From the NCBI GenBank assembly GCA_947498125.1, contig CANMJH010000002.1, forward strand, positions 124,001-188,000: a stretch of DNA of 64,000 bases, given 5' to 3'. This document shows positions 51,608 to 60,355 of the stretch, piece by piece (position 1 is the stretch's first letter; every line of letters starts with the position of its first letter). A program made the position numbers and the translations under genes. The stretch comes from an uncultured Nioella sp. GTDB lineage: Bacteria; Pseudomonadota; Alphaproteobacteria; Rhodobacterales; Rhodobacteraceae. The notes beneath the pieces were generated by a model. That model searched no databases. It was not told the origin of the DNA and saw only the letters and a program-made list of their open reading frames with translations.

Positions 51608-52915
51608 CTAGATACTATTTGGCATCAACAGACGCGGCAGGGTCAAAGCGATTTCGGGGAACACGATCAACAGGAACAGGATCAGCAGCATCGGCAGAAG
51701 GATGATCACAACATCCTTCATCACCTGAGCCACATTAAGCCCGCCTATCGCCGCCGATATCAGCAAACAGAGACCGTAAGGCGGTGTCACAAGCCCAAAG
51801 GCGAGGGATACAATACCGATAATCGCAAAGCTGATCGGATGAATTTCTGCCGCCTGCGCTACCGGCAAAAGAACCGTTCCGAGAATAATGATTGTCGGGA
51901 TCGCATCAATGAACAGACCGAACGCTAAGAACAAGAAGGCGATAATCAAGGCCGTGCCAATGGTGCCGACATCCAAGGCCACCATAGTCTCAACAATCAG
52001 ACGCGGAACATTAAAGAAGGCCAGCAGCCAACCAAACGCCGATGCTGTGCCAATCGCAAACAACGAGATCGAGGCGAAACGGCCTGTATCATAAAGGATA
52101 TGACCGAGATCTTTGAATGAAACCGTCTTGTAGACAACCATACCAAGGAAAAGCGAGTATCCTGCGGCAATGATCGCGCTTTCAGTGGGGGTCACGATAC
52201 CGCCGACGATCCCACCAACAACCAGAACCGGTGTCAGCAAGGCTAGGATTGAGCCCTTGAAAGCCTGCCAAAGCTCGCACATCGTCGCGCGCCCAGCTGT
52301 TGGATAATTGTGAACTTTTGCATAGCCATAGACGGTCGCCATAAGGGCCAAACCGATCATCAGGCCCGGCACCGCGCCCGCAAGGAACAACGCACCGACC
52401 GAGGCTTGCATCACGCCGCCCCAGACCACCATCAAGATCGATGGCGGAATAATCACGCCCATCACAGCAGAACATGCCGTGATCGCCACAGCAAAACGGG
52501 TATCGTACCCTTCTTTCTGCATGGCGGGGATCAAGATCTTGCCGCAGCCGGCCGCATCAGCGGTGGACGAGCCGGAAATCCCGGCGAACAGCATTGAAAC
52601 TGCAACATTGACGTGGCCCAAGCCACCAGGCAGCCACCCGGTCAGCACGCGCGCTAGCTCGATCAACTTATCGGTGATCTTACCCGAATTCATAAGGTTC
52701 GCGGCCAAAAGGAAGAAGGGGACCGCCAACAGGATGAACGAATTGTACGACTGGAACATCCGATCGAGAATAATGAATGGCGTCAGGCGCAGATCCAGCA
52801 ACACAAGCGGGATCGTGGCAACGCCAAGCGCGAATGCCACCGGCACACGCATGATCACAAGAAACAGAAAGCCGCCCAGCAAGATCAGGCAGGCCATAAG
52901 AGTAGAGACGATCAT
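51608..52915 (-). CDS. dctM: TRAP transporter large permease (DctM)
   Basis: A 435-residue membrane protein of the DctM/TRAP-T large subunit with about twelve helices: LILLGGFLFLVIMRVPVAFA, FAGISGSSTADAAGCGKILI (the conserved small-residue loop), TACSAVMGVIIPPSILMVVW and GLVTPPYGLCLLISAAIGG. It is the ion-coupled channel of a tripartite ATP-independent importer. It overlaps dctQ by four bases and is its downstream partner. Confidence 0.93.
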   Translation of the reverse strand: MIVSTLMACLILLGGFLFLVIMRVPVAFALGVATIPLVLLDLRLTPFIILDRMFQSYNSFILLAVPFFLLAANLMNSGKITDKLIELARVLTGWLPGGLGHVNVAVSMLFAGISGSSTADAAGCGKILIPAMQKEGYDTRFAVAITACSAVMGVIIPPSILMVVWGGVMQASVGALFLAGAVPGLMIGLALMATVYGYAKVHNYPTAGRATMCELWQAFKGSILALLTPVLVVGGIVGGIVTPTESAIIAAGYSLFLGMVVYKTVSFKDLGHILYDTGRFASISLFAIGTASAFGWLLAFFNVPRLIVETMVALDVGTIGTALIIAFLFLAFGLFIDAIPTIIILGTVLLPVAQAAEIHPISFAIIGIVSLAFGLVTPPYGLCLLISAAIGGLNVAQVMKDVVIILLPMLLILFLLIVFPEIALTLPRLLMPNSI

Positions 52916-53406
52916 CGCGTGGCCCTCCGGGCGCTGAAGTATTCAGCAAAAGTTTCATAAAGCCGGTAAAGCCCAAAAATGGCCCAAACGAACCCTGCGA
53001 CCGGAACCGATATATGTGTGATCATTAAATTTGCGCGCATCATCACCGAGTTCTGGCGTCCGCCAAATTCGGCGTATTCGATCCCGTAATAGGCAAAGAG
53101 CAGCGCAAAGATTACAACCATCACCAAAACAAACGCCTTTTGGAGTAGCTTTAGCAAAGGCCTTTCGGCCGTTGGGATCACCTGCACGTCAAAATGTGTG
53201 CCGTCCCAAACCGCCACCATCGAGCCGATCATAACGACCCAAACAAAAATGAAAGTGGCCAATTCTTCTGTCCAGAGCCAATCCGGCAGAATGCCGACGT
53301 AGCGCGCAATCACCTGCATTCCGACAGGAACAGCAAGCGCCGCGATGAGAGCCGCAAGCAGCACGCGTAACACGTTGCAAAAGCGGTCAAGGATAGTGCC
53401 GATCAT
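52912..53406 (-). CDS. dctQ: TRAP transporter small permease (DctQ)
   Basis: A 164-residue protein with four hydrophobic segments, the usual size of DctQ. RVLLAALIAALAVPVGMQVIARYVG forms the first helix and WLWTEELATFIFVWVVMIGS contains the TEEL-type motif of small permeases. It lies downstream of the binding-protein gene, from which it is separated by 111 bases with a strong hairpin. Confidence 0.9.
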   Translation of the reverse strand: MIGTILDRFCNVLRVLLAALIAALAVPVGMQVIARYVGILPDWLWTEELATFIFVWVVMIGSMVAVWDGTHFDVQVIPTAERPLLKLLQKAFVLVMVVIFALLFAYYGIEYAEFGGRQNSVMMRANLMITHISVPVAGFVWAIFGLYRLYETFAEYFSARRATR

Positions 53407-53465
53407 GGGCGGTCTTTCTTATTGAAATGACCCAAGGGCGGGCCACTCACTTTGTTGTCCCTAAG

Positions 53466-53500
53466 ATGAAAAAGGCGCCCGAAGAACCCGGGCGCCTTCC
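53466..53500 (-). terminator. Terminator/attenuator between dctP and dctQ
   Basis: A ten-pair perfect stem, AAGGCGCCCG / CGGGCGCCTT, with TTTTTC after it on the minus strand. Its position behind the binding-protein gene and before the permeases suits partial termination, so that binding protein is produced in excess. Confidence 0.82.
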
Positions 53501-53517
53501 TCTAGAAGTTTAGCAGA

Positions 53518-54513
53518 TCACATTCCGCGGATGGCTTCCAGCAGCTCGGTCGCACCAAGGCTTTCTGCATAGGAATCCTGAACCGGCACAACCAGCTCAA
53601 GCAGCTGCTCACGGCCTTCGAATTCCTGCACAATGACCTGACCTGCGTCTGCCATTTCCTGCAGCTTCATGCCGTCTTCGCTGGATTCAACACCGCGACC
53701 ATAGGCACCGGCTTCTGCGCCAGCGCGATCAACAGCGGCGCGCAGATCTTCTGGCAACGCACGATAGGCTGTACCGCTCATGACGAGTGGACGCACAGTG
53801 ATGGCATGCTGTGTCAGCGTGATATGTGGGGCAACTTCGTAGAAGCGCAGGTTTTGGATACTAGCCGCTTCGTTTTCAAAGCCCGCGATAACACCGGTCT
53901 GGATGGCGTTATAGACTTCGTTATACGCAATCGCCGCAGGGTCAGCGGTCAGCGCTGCAAAGATCTGAGCCTGAATGGGCGCACCCATCACACGCATACG
54001 GTGGCCGCCAAGCTCGTCCATGTTGCCGATCGGATCAGCAGAAGCGAGGTTACGGACGCCGCCACCATTATACCCAAGAATTACGATATCAGCGTTCTCA
54101 TACAGTTCCTCTTCCAGCGGGGCCAGAACGTCGCTGGACAGAACGGCCTCCCAATGGTCGAGATCACGGAACAAGAACGGCATATCCATCAGCGGGATGG
54201 AGGGCGCGAACTGTGCCATGTTGGACGGCGCCATGATCGCATAGTCGATCGCAACACCTTGGTTCAGGAAGGTTACGAAGTCAGATTCGTCGCCCAGTTC
54301 ACCATTCAGGCGCAGGTCAAACTCGACATCGCCATCATAATATTCTTCTACCAGTTCCTCGAAACGCATCAGCGTCCGGGTGTATGCATGCTCCTCATCA
54401 AACATACTGGCGCCACGCAACGTGACCGATTGTGCATTCGCCGAAGTTGCAACAACGGCCGTAGCCAGCGCTGCACCAATGGCCAGAGATCCTGCGGATT
54501 TATACAAGGACAT
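53518..54513 (-). CDS. dctP: TRAP substrate-binding protein (DctP)
   Basis: A 331-residue periplasmic protein of the DctP family. It has a signal peptide (GSLAIGAALATAVVATSANA), then SVTLRGASMFDEEHAYTRTL. GHRMRVMGAPIQAQIFAALT holds the arginine that pairs with the substrate carboxylate in this family. YNEVYNAIQTGVIAGFENEA is a further DctP signature. The substrate is likely a sugar acid in view of gluconokinase and ketogluconate-type genes nearby. The start ATG at 54513 follows GGAGAGGAA. Confidence 0.9.
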   Translation of the reverse strand: MSLYKSAGSLAIGAALATAVVATSANAQSVTLRGASMFDEEHAYTRTLMRFEELVEEYYDGDVEFDLRLNGELGDESDFVTFLNQGVAIDYAIMAPSNMAQFAPSIPLMDMPFLFRDLDHWEAVLSSDVLAPLEEELYENADIVILGYNGGGVRNLASADPIGNMDELGGHRMRVMGAPIQAQIFAALTADPAAIAYNEVYNAIQTGVIAGFENEAASIQNLRFYEVAPHITLTQHAITVRPLVMSGTAYRALPEDLRAAVDRAGAEAGAYGRGVESSEDGMKLQEMADAGQVIVQEFEGREQLLELVVPVQDSYAESLGATELLEAIRGM

Positions 54514-54849
54514 CTCGGTTTCCTCTCCTTTAATGAACCCTTTGACCGAACACGCGAAACGCGCCGGGTAAGGTTGCCACATGAGGAGGTGAAACGATTA
54601 ACTTGTCAACAGTATATGTAAATATTTGTCTTCTGGTATCCAAGTTTTTGTATCATTTTCTACGCGGAGTTGAATTTTTCGTTAATTGTCAGAAGGCTAG
54701 TGAATTTTCGCCGCAGTGCAGCGATTTTTTCTGCACTAGCAAAGTTCCACATTTGAAATTAAGTCAATAGTTTCAATGCTATATCTCGGTGGAGCGAATC
54801 AGGATTGGCCGCGTTCAAAATTCAAGCTTTTGGTCATGGCTTGTAAATT

Positions 54850-54862
54850 TTGGTCAAACCAA
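54850..54862. promoter_or_regulatory. FadR-type GntR operator
   Basis: TTGGT-CAA-ACCAA is a perfect inverted repeat that fits the TNGTNNNACNA consensus known for the FadR subfamily. It lies in the gap between dctP and the GntR gene, at a position suitable for control of either. Confidence 0.6.
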
Positions 54863-54894
54863 ACGGGGATACAGGCCAGAACTGCTATCCAACC

Positions 54895-54957
54895 TGTCAA
54901 AATTTGACAACTCGCTCGATACACCCTAACTCAGTATACGCGGTCAAAATTGACAGG
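54895..54957. promoter_or_regulatory. Pair of GTCAAAATTGAC-type inverted repeats
   Basis: TGTCAAAATTTGACA (54895-54909) and GGTCAAAATTGACAGG (54942-54957) share the core GTCAAAAT-TTGAC and stand 47 bases apart. The outer flank CCTGTCAA is mirrored as TTGACAGG, so the pair forms a larger inverted arrangement. This suggests cooperative binding by a regulator, perhaps the GntR protein encoded downstream. Confidence 0.5.
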
Positions 54958-55068
54958 TTTTCAGACCAATTTGCTGATTTTGTCCGCAATTCCTTGCTCA
55001 ATTTTGCAAGACAGCACCAAAGTACGATCGTTTCGGACAAAAAGACGAAAAAAAGAAGAACCCGCCCA

Positions 55069-55797
55069 ATGACACCGCCGCCTATCGATCCTGCACCTCT
55101 GCCAGATTTGCAAAACCGGGACAGAACCTTGTCCGACCGGGCATATGAACGCATTTTAGCAAAGATCATGGAAGGCGAGTTTTCCGTCGGAGAGAAATTA
55201 CCGGCGGAACATGACCTGTCCCGACAACTAGGTGTATCCCGCCCAGTATTACGAACGGCCCTCAAGCAATTGCGCAACGACAATGTGATCGTTTCGAAGC
55301 AAGGCTCGGGGTCTTTTGTAAATCGGCGCCCAGAGGGCGGGTTGATGGATTTCGCGCCCGTTGGCTCGATCGCAGATATTCAAAGCACATTTGAATTTCG
55401 GGAAGCCTTGGAAGGTAAAGCGGCAGCGCTAGCGGCTACACGCCGGAGCGACGCAGAATTGGCGCGCCTTAGGGCCATTTTGGATGAATGGGATATGTCC
55501 AATAATAGCGGCAACTTAGGCGTCAGTGCCGATGAAGATTTTCATGCCGTCATTTGCAGCGCTTCCAGAAACCAATATTTCATGGCTGCGCGCGTCTCGA
55601 TGCGCACCAATATTCTCGCAGGAATGAACCTTACGATTACTCTGACGGTAAATGATCCGGAGGAACGGATTAAGCGTGTGAAGGCAGAGCACATGGCGAT
55701 CTTTGAGGCCATTGCCGCCAAGGACCCTGACGCCGCAGGTGCTGCGATGCGCGCGCATATCGATGCGTCGCGCAATCGCGTTTTCGAGGGCAGCTAA
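55069..55797 (+). CDS. GntR-family (FadR subfamily) regulator
   Basis: A 242-residue regulator: winged helix at residues 20-85 (AYERILAKIMEGEFSVGEKL and DLSRQLGVSRPVLRTALKQL) and a FCD effector domain (FEFREALEGKAAALAATRRS; SADEDFHAVICSASRNQYF contains the metal-binding Asp and His). The effector is presumably a sugar acid, in line with neighbouring genes. The start at 55069 was chosen; a longer frame to 54850 would overlap operator sequence. It probably regulates the TRAP genes; ugpC ends three bases after its stop, facing it. Confidence 0.86.
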   Translation: MTPPPIDPAPLPDLQNRDRTLSDRAYERILAKIMEGEFSVGEKLPAEHDLSRQLGVSRPVLRTALKQLRNDNVIVSKQGSGSFVNRRPEGGLMDFAPVGSIADIQSTFEFREALEGKAAALAATRRSDAELARLRAILDEWDMSNNSGNLGVSADEDFHAVICSASRNQYFMAARVSMRTNILAGMNLTITLTVNDPEERIKRVKAEHMAIFEAIAAKDPDAAGAAMRAHIDASRNRVFEGS

Positions 55798-55800
55798 CGC

Positions 55801-56847
55801 CTAGATCCGGCGGCCGTTCTCATTATGAAAGAAGTGAACAGCGCCCGGCTTCAACGCTAGTTTCATTGTGCCAGTTTCTGCGTTCTGATCCTTAGGGACG
55901 GCGACTGAAAAGCTTTGCCCGCCAATTTCCCCGTGGAGCAGGCGTTGCGCACCAAGTTCTTCGATAATCGACACTTCAAAAGGCAAAACGCCGGCCTCTG
56001 ATGGCTCGACATCTTCTGGCCGAATACCAATCGTAACTGGTCCAGTATGGCCCTGCGGCGAAGGTCCGGAAACGGCAATTCCGCCGTCAATTTGTACGCC
56101 GTCCCCAACGGAACCCGAAAGCAGGTTCATAGGCGGCGCGCCCATAAAACTTGCCACAAAAGTCGACGCCGGGCTGCCATAGATTTGCGAGGGCGTACCG
56201 ATCTGTTCGATCTGACCTTTATTCAAAACAATGATCCGGTCGGCCATCGTCATTGCCTCAACCTGATCATGGGTGACGTAAACGGATGTCGTGTTGAAGC
56301 GGCGTTGCAGCGCGCGGATCTCAATCCGCATTTGGTTGCGCAGTTTGGCGTCGAGATTGGACAAAGGCTCGTCAAACAAAAACAAGTCAGGCGAACGCAC
56401 AATGGCACGCCCCATTGCAACGCGCTGACGCTGTCCACCAGATAGCTGGTTTGGGCGCCGGTTTAGGTATTCTGTCAGATCCAGCATATCAGCCGCATCG
56501 CGTACTTTTTGATCGATCTCAGGCTTGGGCAAGCCGCGGTTCTTCAGCCCATATCCCATATTCTGGGCGACAGTCATATGTGGATAAAGGGCGTAGTTTT
56601 GAAACACCATCGCGATGTTGCGATCGGCCGGATCAACATGGTTCACAACCCGATCTCCGATGGTAAGCTGCCCTTCGGTTATCTCTTCCAGCCCCGCGAT
56701 CATCCTGAGCAGAGTGGACTTTCCGCAGCCCGAAGGGCCAACAAGCACCACCAATTCTCCGTCAGGAATGTCAAAGCTGCACGGTACCAAAGCCTCGTGC
56801 CCGTTCGGGTAGACCTTTCGGACATCCTGCAAATTCACTTTTGCCAT
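55801..56847 (-). CDS. ugpC: ABC importer ATPase (UgpC/MalK type)
   Basis: A 348-residue ATPase: Walker [18 protein letters not shown] loop [16 protein letters not shown], signature [18 protein letters not shown], Walker [17 protein letters not shown], and a C-terminal TOBE regulatory domain ([16 protein letters not shown]). It is last in the ugpBAEC-like operon. UgpC-type ATPases serve carbohydrates or glycerol-3-phosphate. Assignment to Ugp is by the binding protein. Confidence 0.87.
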   Translation of the reverse strand: MAKVNLQDVRKVYPNGHEALVPCSFDIPDGELVVLVGPSGCGKSTLLRMIAGLEEITEGQLTIGDRVVNHVDPADRNIAMVFQNYALYPHMTVAQNMGYGLKNRGLPKPEIDQKVRDAADMLDLTEYLNRRPNQLSGGQRQRVAMGRAIVRSPDLFLFDEPLSNLDAKLRNQMRIEIRALQRRFNTTSVYVTHDQVEAMTMADRIIVLNKGQIEQIGTPSQIYGSPASTFVASFMGAPPMNLLSGSVGDGVQIDGGIAVSGPSPQGHTGPVTIGIRPEDVEPSEAGVLPFEVSIIEELGAQRLLHGEIGGQSFSVAVPKDQNAETGTMKLALKPGAVHFFHNENGRRI

Positions 56848-56858
56848 TCTTTTTGTTC

Positions 56859-57767
56859 CTATTTATCGGATTCAGTGAGGCCCTTAACGAACCAATTCTG
56901 GAAAAACACAACGATCAAGACCGGCGGCGTCATAGCGATTATTGCCAGCGCGGCAGCTTCGCCGTATTCCGGCGTGGTTGACCCATCAGCATAGGCCTGA
57001 ATGATCTGGCGAATGCCCCGCACAAGGGTGAACAGGCTTTCATCCGTCGTGATCAACGTCGGCCAGAGGTATTGGTTCCAGCCAAAGACGAACATGATGA
57101 TAAACATCGCCGCGATCATTGTGCGCGACAGCGGTACCAGGATGTCGATGAAAAACTTCACCGGCCCTGCGCCGTCGATCCGGGCCGCTTCGATCAGCTC
57201 CTCGGGGATTGACCGAAAAAACTGCCTGAAAAAGAAAGTCGCAGTGGCCGACGCGATCAGCGGCACGATAAGCCCGGTATATGTGTTGGCCAAATTCATC
57301 GCTTGAATGGCCTCGTAGGACGGCAAGATGCGAACCTCGAGCGGCAAAAGCAGCGTCGTGAAAATGATCCAGAACGCAAACGTTGCAAATCTTAGGCGGA
57401 AATAGACGATGGCATAGGCCGCCATCATTCCCACAATGATTTTACCAATGGCAAAGCCAAGCCCAAGGATCAGCGAGTTCGTAAGCATCGTCACGCCGTT
57501 CACGGAATCGGTGAAGCCGCCATATTCAAAAAGCGCCGCGTTGTAATTGGCCGCAAAATGCTCGCCAAAGCCAAATTGCAGCCCCTCGCGATGGATCGTG
57601 ATCGCGTCATGACTCGAGGACGCAAAAATCATATAGACCGGCACCAGCATCAAAAGCGCGCCAAGGATCAACACCGCGTGGTCCACCACATCCGACATCC
57701 GGATACGGCGACGCCCCATAATAACGGGCTGTTTGGCCGGGGCGCTGGTTTGAGAGATATCTGTCAT
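56859..57767 (-). CDS. ugpE: ABC importer permease (UgpE type)
   Basis: A 302-residue membrane subunit with six helices after a 30-residue cytosolic lead. The EAA loop is seen as [23 protein letters not shown]-type sequence around residue 190, in contact with the ATPase. [20 protein letters not shown] is the first helix. It begins 12 bases after ugpA ends and is followed by ugpC after 11 bases. Confidence 0.87.
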   Translation of the reverse strand: MTDISQTSAPAKQPVIMGRRRIRMSDVVDHAVLILGALLMLVPVYMIFASSSHDAITIHREGLQFGFGEHFAANYNAALFEYGGFTDSVNGVTMLTNSLILGLGFAIGKIIVGMMAAYAIVYFRLRFATFAFWIIFTTLLLPLEVRILPSYEAIQAMNLANTYTGLIVPLIASATATFFFRQFFRSIPEELIEAARIDGAGPVKFFIDILVPLSRTMIAAMFIIMFVFGWNQYLWPTLITTDESLFTLVRGIRQIIQAYADGSTTPEYGEAAALAIIAMTPPVLIVVFFQNWFVKGLTESDK

Positions 57768-57779
57768 CTTCGTCGCCCC

Positions 57780-58661
57780 TTACGTGTAATGAATGCGTCG
57801 TTCGAGCAGTCGAAACTGCACGACGGTCAGAATGAGAACAAGGATCATCAGAACAACAGATTGCGCCGATGATCCGCCAAGGTCCCCGCCTCGGAACCCG
57901 TCGACAAAGACTCGGTAGACAAGGGTCATTGGGTTGTTGCCCGGCTCGCCTTTTACAATCGTGTCGATGATGCCGAACGTATCGAACAACGCGTAGGTGA
58001 TGTTGATGATCAGCAAGAAAAACCCGGTTGGCGCGAGCAATGGAAAAGTCACATCCCAAAAGCGCCCCATTGAGGATTTGTTGTCGATCAGGGCCGCTTC
58101 GCGCACTGAATTGGGGATGGCTTGAAGGCCTGAAAGGAAGAAGATGAAATTGACCGGAATCTGTTTCCAAACCGACACGGTCATCATCGCAAACGCTGTG
58201 TCCCAGTAGCTCACACCAAGGGTAAAGTCCCATCCAAAGCTTTGTAGCAATTGGGTTAAGTTCCCCCGGCTTTGGTCAAACAGCATGACGCCCATCAATC
58301 CAGCAACCGGCGGCGCCACTGCGTAAACCCACATCAGCAAGGTTCGATAGCTTCTGGCCCCGCGAATGACCTTATCGGCCTTCACTGCCAGCAACAGGGC
58401 AATGCCGAGCGAAAAGAAAGTGACGACCGTCGTGAAAACGGCCGTGAATTTTAGGGCATCAAGGTAATTGGTCGAGGTCGCAAGGTCAGTGTAATTTTCC
58501 AGCCCAACGTACGTTGAACCAAATCCAAACGGATCTTGCAAAAAGAACGACGTCTGAACCGCATATCCAGCCGGCCAGTAGAAAAACACCGCGATGATTG
58601 AAAGCTGCGGCACCAAAAGCAGGATCGGCAACCATGGGTTTTTGAAAGCTGAGCGCTTCAC
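57780..58661 (-). CDS. ugpA: ABC importer permease (UgpA type)
   Basis: A 293-residue membrane subunit, GTG start at 58661, with GAAGGGA upstream. ILLLVPQLSIIAVFFYWPAG is the first helix. The coupling loop SVREAALIDNKSSMGRFWDV precedes LLAPTGFFLLIINITYALFD. An in-frame start at 58718 is less likely because the added residues are basic and lack similarity. It lies 80 bases after ugpB. Confidence 0.87.
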   Translation of the reverse strand: MKRSAFKNPWLPILLLVPQLSIIAVFFYWPAGYAVQTSFFLQDPFGFGSTYVGLENYTDLATSTNYLDALKFTAVFTTVVTFFSLGIALLLAVKADKVIRGARSYRTLLMWVYAVAPPVAGLMGVMLFDQSRGNLTQLLQSFGWDFTLGVSYWDTAFAMMTVSVWKQIPVNFIFFLSGLQAIPNSVREAALIDNKSSMGRFWDVTFPLLAPTGFFLLIINITYALFDTFGIIDTIVKGEPGNNPMTLVYRVFVDGFRGGDLGGSSAQSVVLMILVLILTVVQFRLLERRIHYT

Positions 58662-58741
58662 GTGATCTGTCCCTTCCCCGTCATGGGTCCGATGGCCGAG
58701 CGCTTTGCGACCGGCCACCGAAAGAATGTTAGGCGAATTGC

Positions 58742-60043
58742 TTAGCCTTGGGTACGGGCAAACCGGTCAAGAAGCTGATTGGATTCTTCTTGGATCGTGG
58801 CGAACCCATCTTCAACCGACGTGTCACCGGTCAGGATACGGCCATATTCGCGGTTCATCACGTCACGGATCTGCACGTAGAACCCCATGCGATAGCCGCG
58901 GGTAAATTCACCGGCAGGCAAAGTCAGCTGTTGAATGCCAACTTCTGCGGCGGGGAAACGCTCGTAATGACCATCATCAGCCGCTGCGGCATAAGCAGCA
59001 TTGGTGATTGGCACATAACCGGTTTCACGGTGCCACATGTACTGAACGTCTGACGAGGTCAGGAACTCAAAGAACGCGGCCGTCGCTTCGTTTTCTGCAT
59101 CATCATGACCGGACATCGCGAAGAGAGCCGCGCCGCCGATGAAGGTTTGGGTCGGCTCGGTAGTTACCGCTTCCCAATAGGGCAGATAGGTTGCCGAGAA
59201 GGGGAAATCGACACGATCCTGAATGCCGCCGAATGACCCGGACGAGCCCAGCCACATGGCAACTTCACCGTTTTCAAATGGCTGCTGGTTGTCGGACCAA
59301 CCGCCACCGTACCAATGGAAAAGATCTGCTTCCTGCCATTCCAGAAGTGCCGAGAAATGGGCGCGGATTGCTGGGTGATCAACCATGATCTCGGTGTCGA
59401 CGCCAGAATAGCCGTTATCGTTCGACGCAAACTGGATGTTGTGACGAGAGAAGAAGTTCTCGGTAAAGATCCAAGGCAGATGCGACTGAGCCAGCGGAAT
59501 GTAGCCTGCGTCACGCAATGCAGGGCCGGTCACTTCGGCGAACTCTTCCCAAGTCGCGGGCGGGGTCACGCCAGCTTCGGCAAGGGCAGCTTCGTTATAG
59601 TACATGATTGGCGTGGACGAGTTAAACGGCATGCCGATCATCTGGCCATCATTGTCGGCGTAGAAATAGCGAACGCCAGCGATGTAATCTTCGATGTCAA
59701 AATCGACACCATTGTCACTCATCAGCTGCTGAACTGGAATTGTCGCGCCGGTTGCACCGATTACGGTGGCGGCGCCCGCGTCAAAAACCTGCATGATGTT
59801 GGGTTGCTCACCTGCGCGGAATGCGGCGATGCCTGCAGTCAGGGTTTCTTCATAGGTCCCTTTGAAAACGGGTGTGATTACGTAATCGCTCTGGCTGGCA
59901 TTAAAATCAGTTGCGATCTGGTTCACGGTCTCGCCAAGCTGACCACCCATGGCATGCCACCATTCAATCTGGGTCTGGGCTTGCGCGGCAACTGCCGTCA
60001 AACTCACTGCGGCCGCAACGGCCGTGGTTTTTACAAAAGTCAT
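58742..60043 (-). CDS. ugpB: ABC substrate-binding protein (UgpB type)
   Basis: A 433-residue periplasmic binding protein of the sugar/glycerophosphate class. Signal TTAVAAAVSLTAVAAQA, then QTQIEWWHAMGGQLGETVNQ. The NIMQVFDAGAATVIGATG and MPFNSSTPIMYYNEAALAEAG blocks are the UgpB hallmarks near the ligand. Substrate is likely sn-glycerol-3-phosphate or a glycerophosphodiester such as glycerophosphocholine. Gene order ugpB-ugpA-ugpE-ugpC matches the operon of E. coli. A phosphodiesterase gene is absent here. Confidence 0.87.
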   Translation of the reverse strand: MTFVKTTAVAAAVSLTAVAAQAQTQIEWWHAMGGQLGETVNQIATDFNASQSDYVITPVFKGTYEETLTAGIAAFRAGEQPNIMQVFDAGAATVIGATGATIPVQQLMSDNGVDFDIEDYIAGVRYFYADNDGQMIGMPFNSSTPIMYYNEAALAEAGVTPPATWEEFAEVTGPALRDAGYIPLAQSHLPWIFTENFFSRHNIQFASNDNGYSGVDTEIMVDHPAIRAHFSALLEWQEADLFHWYGGGWSDNQQPFENGEVAMWLGSSGSFGGIQDRVDFPFSATYLPYWEAVTTEPTQTFIGGAALFAMSGHDDAENEATAAFFEFLTSSDVQYMWHRETGYVPITNAAYAAAADDGHYERFPAAEVGIQQLTLPAGEFTRGYRMGFYVQIRDVMNREYGRILTGDTSVEDGFATIQEESNQLLDRFARTQG

Positions 60044-60355
60044 CTTTTTTCTCTCCCAATGCGTGTATGCCTTTTCGGCATTTAACCGGGGTTGACCCGC
60101 AGCGAACCCTCCGCACGCTGCCGGTTTGGAAATTCGCCACGAGAAAGAGACCCCGCAGCGGGCGTTGCGTCAACAAGAGAACCCGAAAAAATGCTGCAGT
60201 CACCAAGGTTTGAAGCCCCAACGGTCGCGATTTTGATCGGAAGAACCGCGAAAAAATCCGCCGTTCAGCCCCTCAAGTTACGGGGCCGTCGATAGGCGCT
60301 TGGCATGACGAATTGGTGACAAAGCAGGCGAAATATTGAAATTTTGACCAATAGG
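60044..60355. other. Gap upstream of ugpB, no gene seen
   Basis: These 312 bases contain no reading frame with coding character and no clear operator. The ugpB promoter probably lies here; no Pho box was recognised by eye. Confidence 0.5.

Larger units (their letters stand above)
54514..55068. other. Control region between dctP and its GntR regulator
   Basis: This 555-base A+T-rich gap contains the palindromes listed separately (54850-54862, 54895-54957) and TGGTATCCA at 54634-54642, which also resembles a FadR-type half-palindrome. Most of the gap lacks any open frame with coding character. A possible upstream extension of the regulator's reading frame to 54850 is not supported, since it would cross the palindromes. 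Confidence 0.6.

Noticed and set aside
54634-54642. TGGTATCCA as a second FadR operator upstream of dctP
   Set aside because: The symmetry is short and has only one occurrence, so it is mentioned in the control-region entry but not called as a site.
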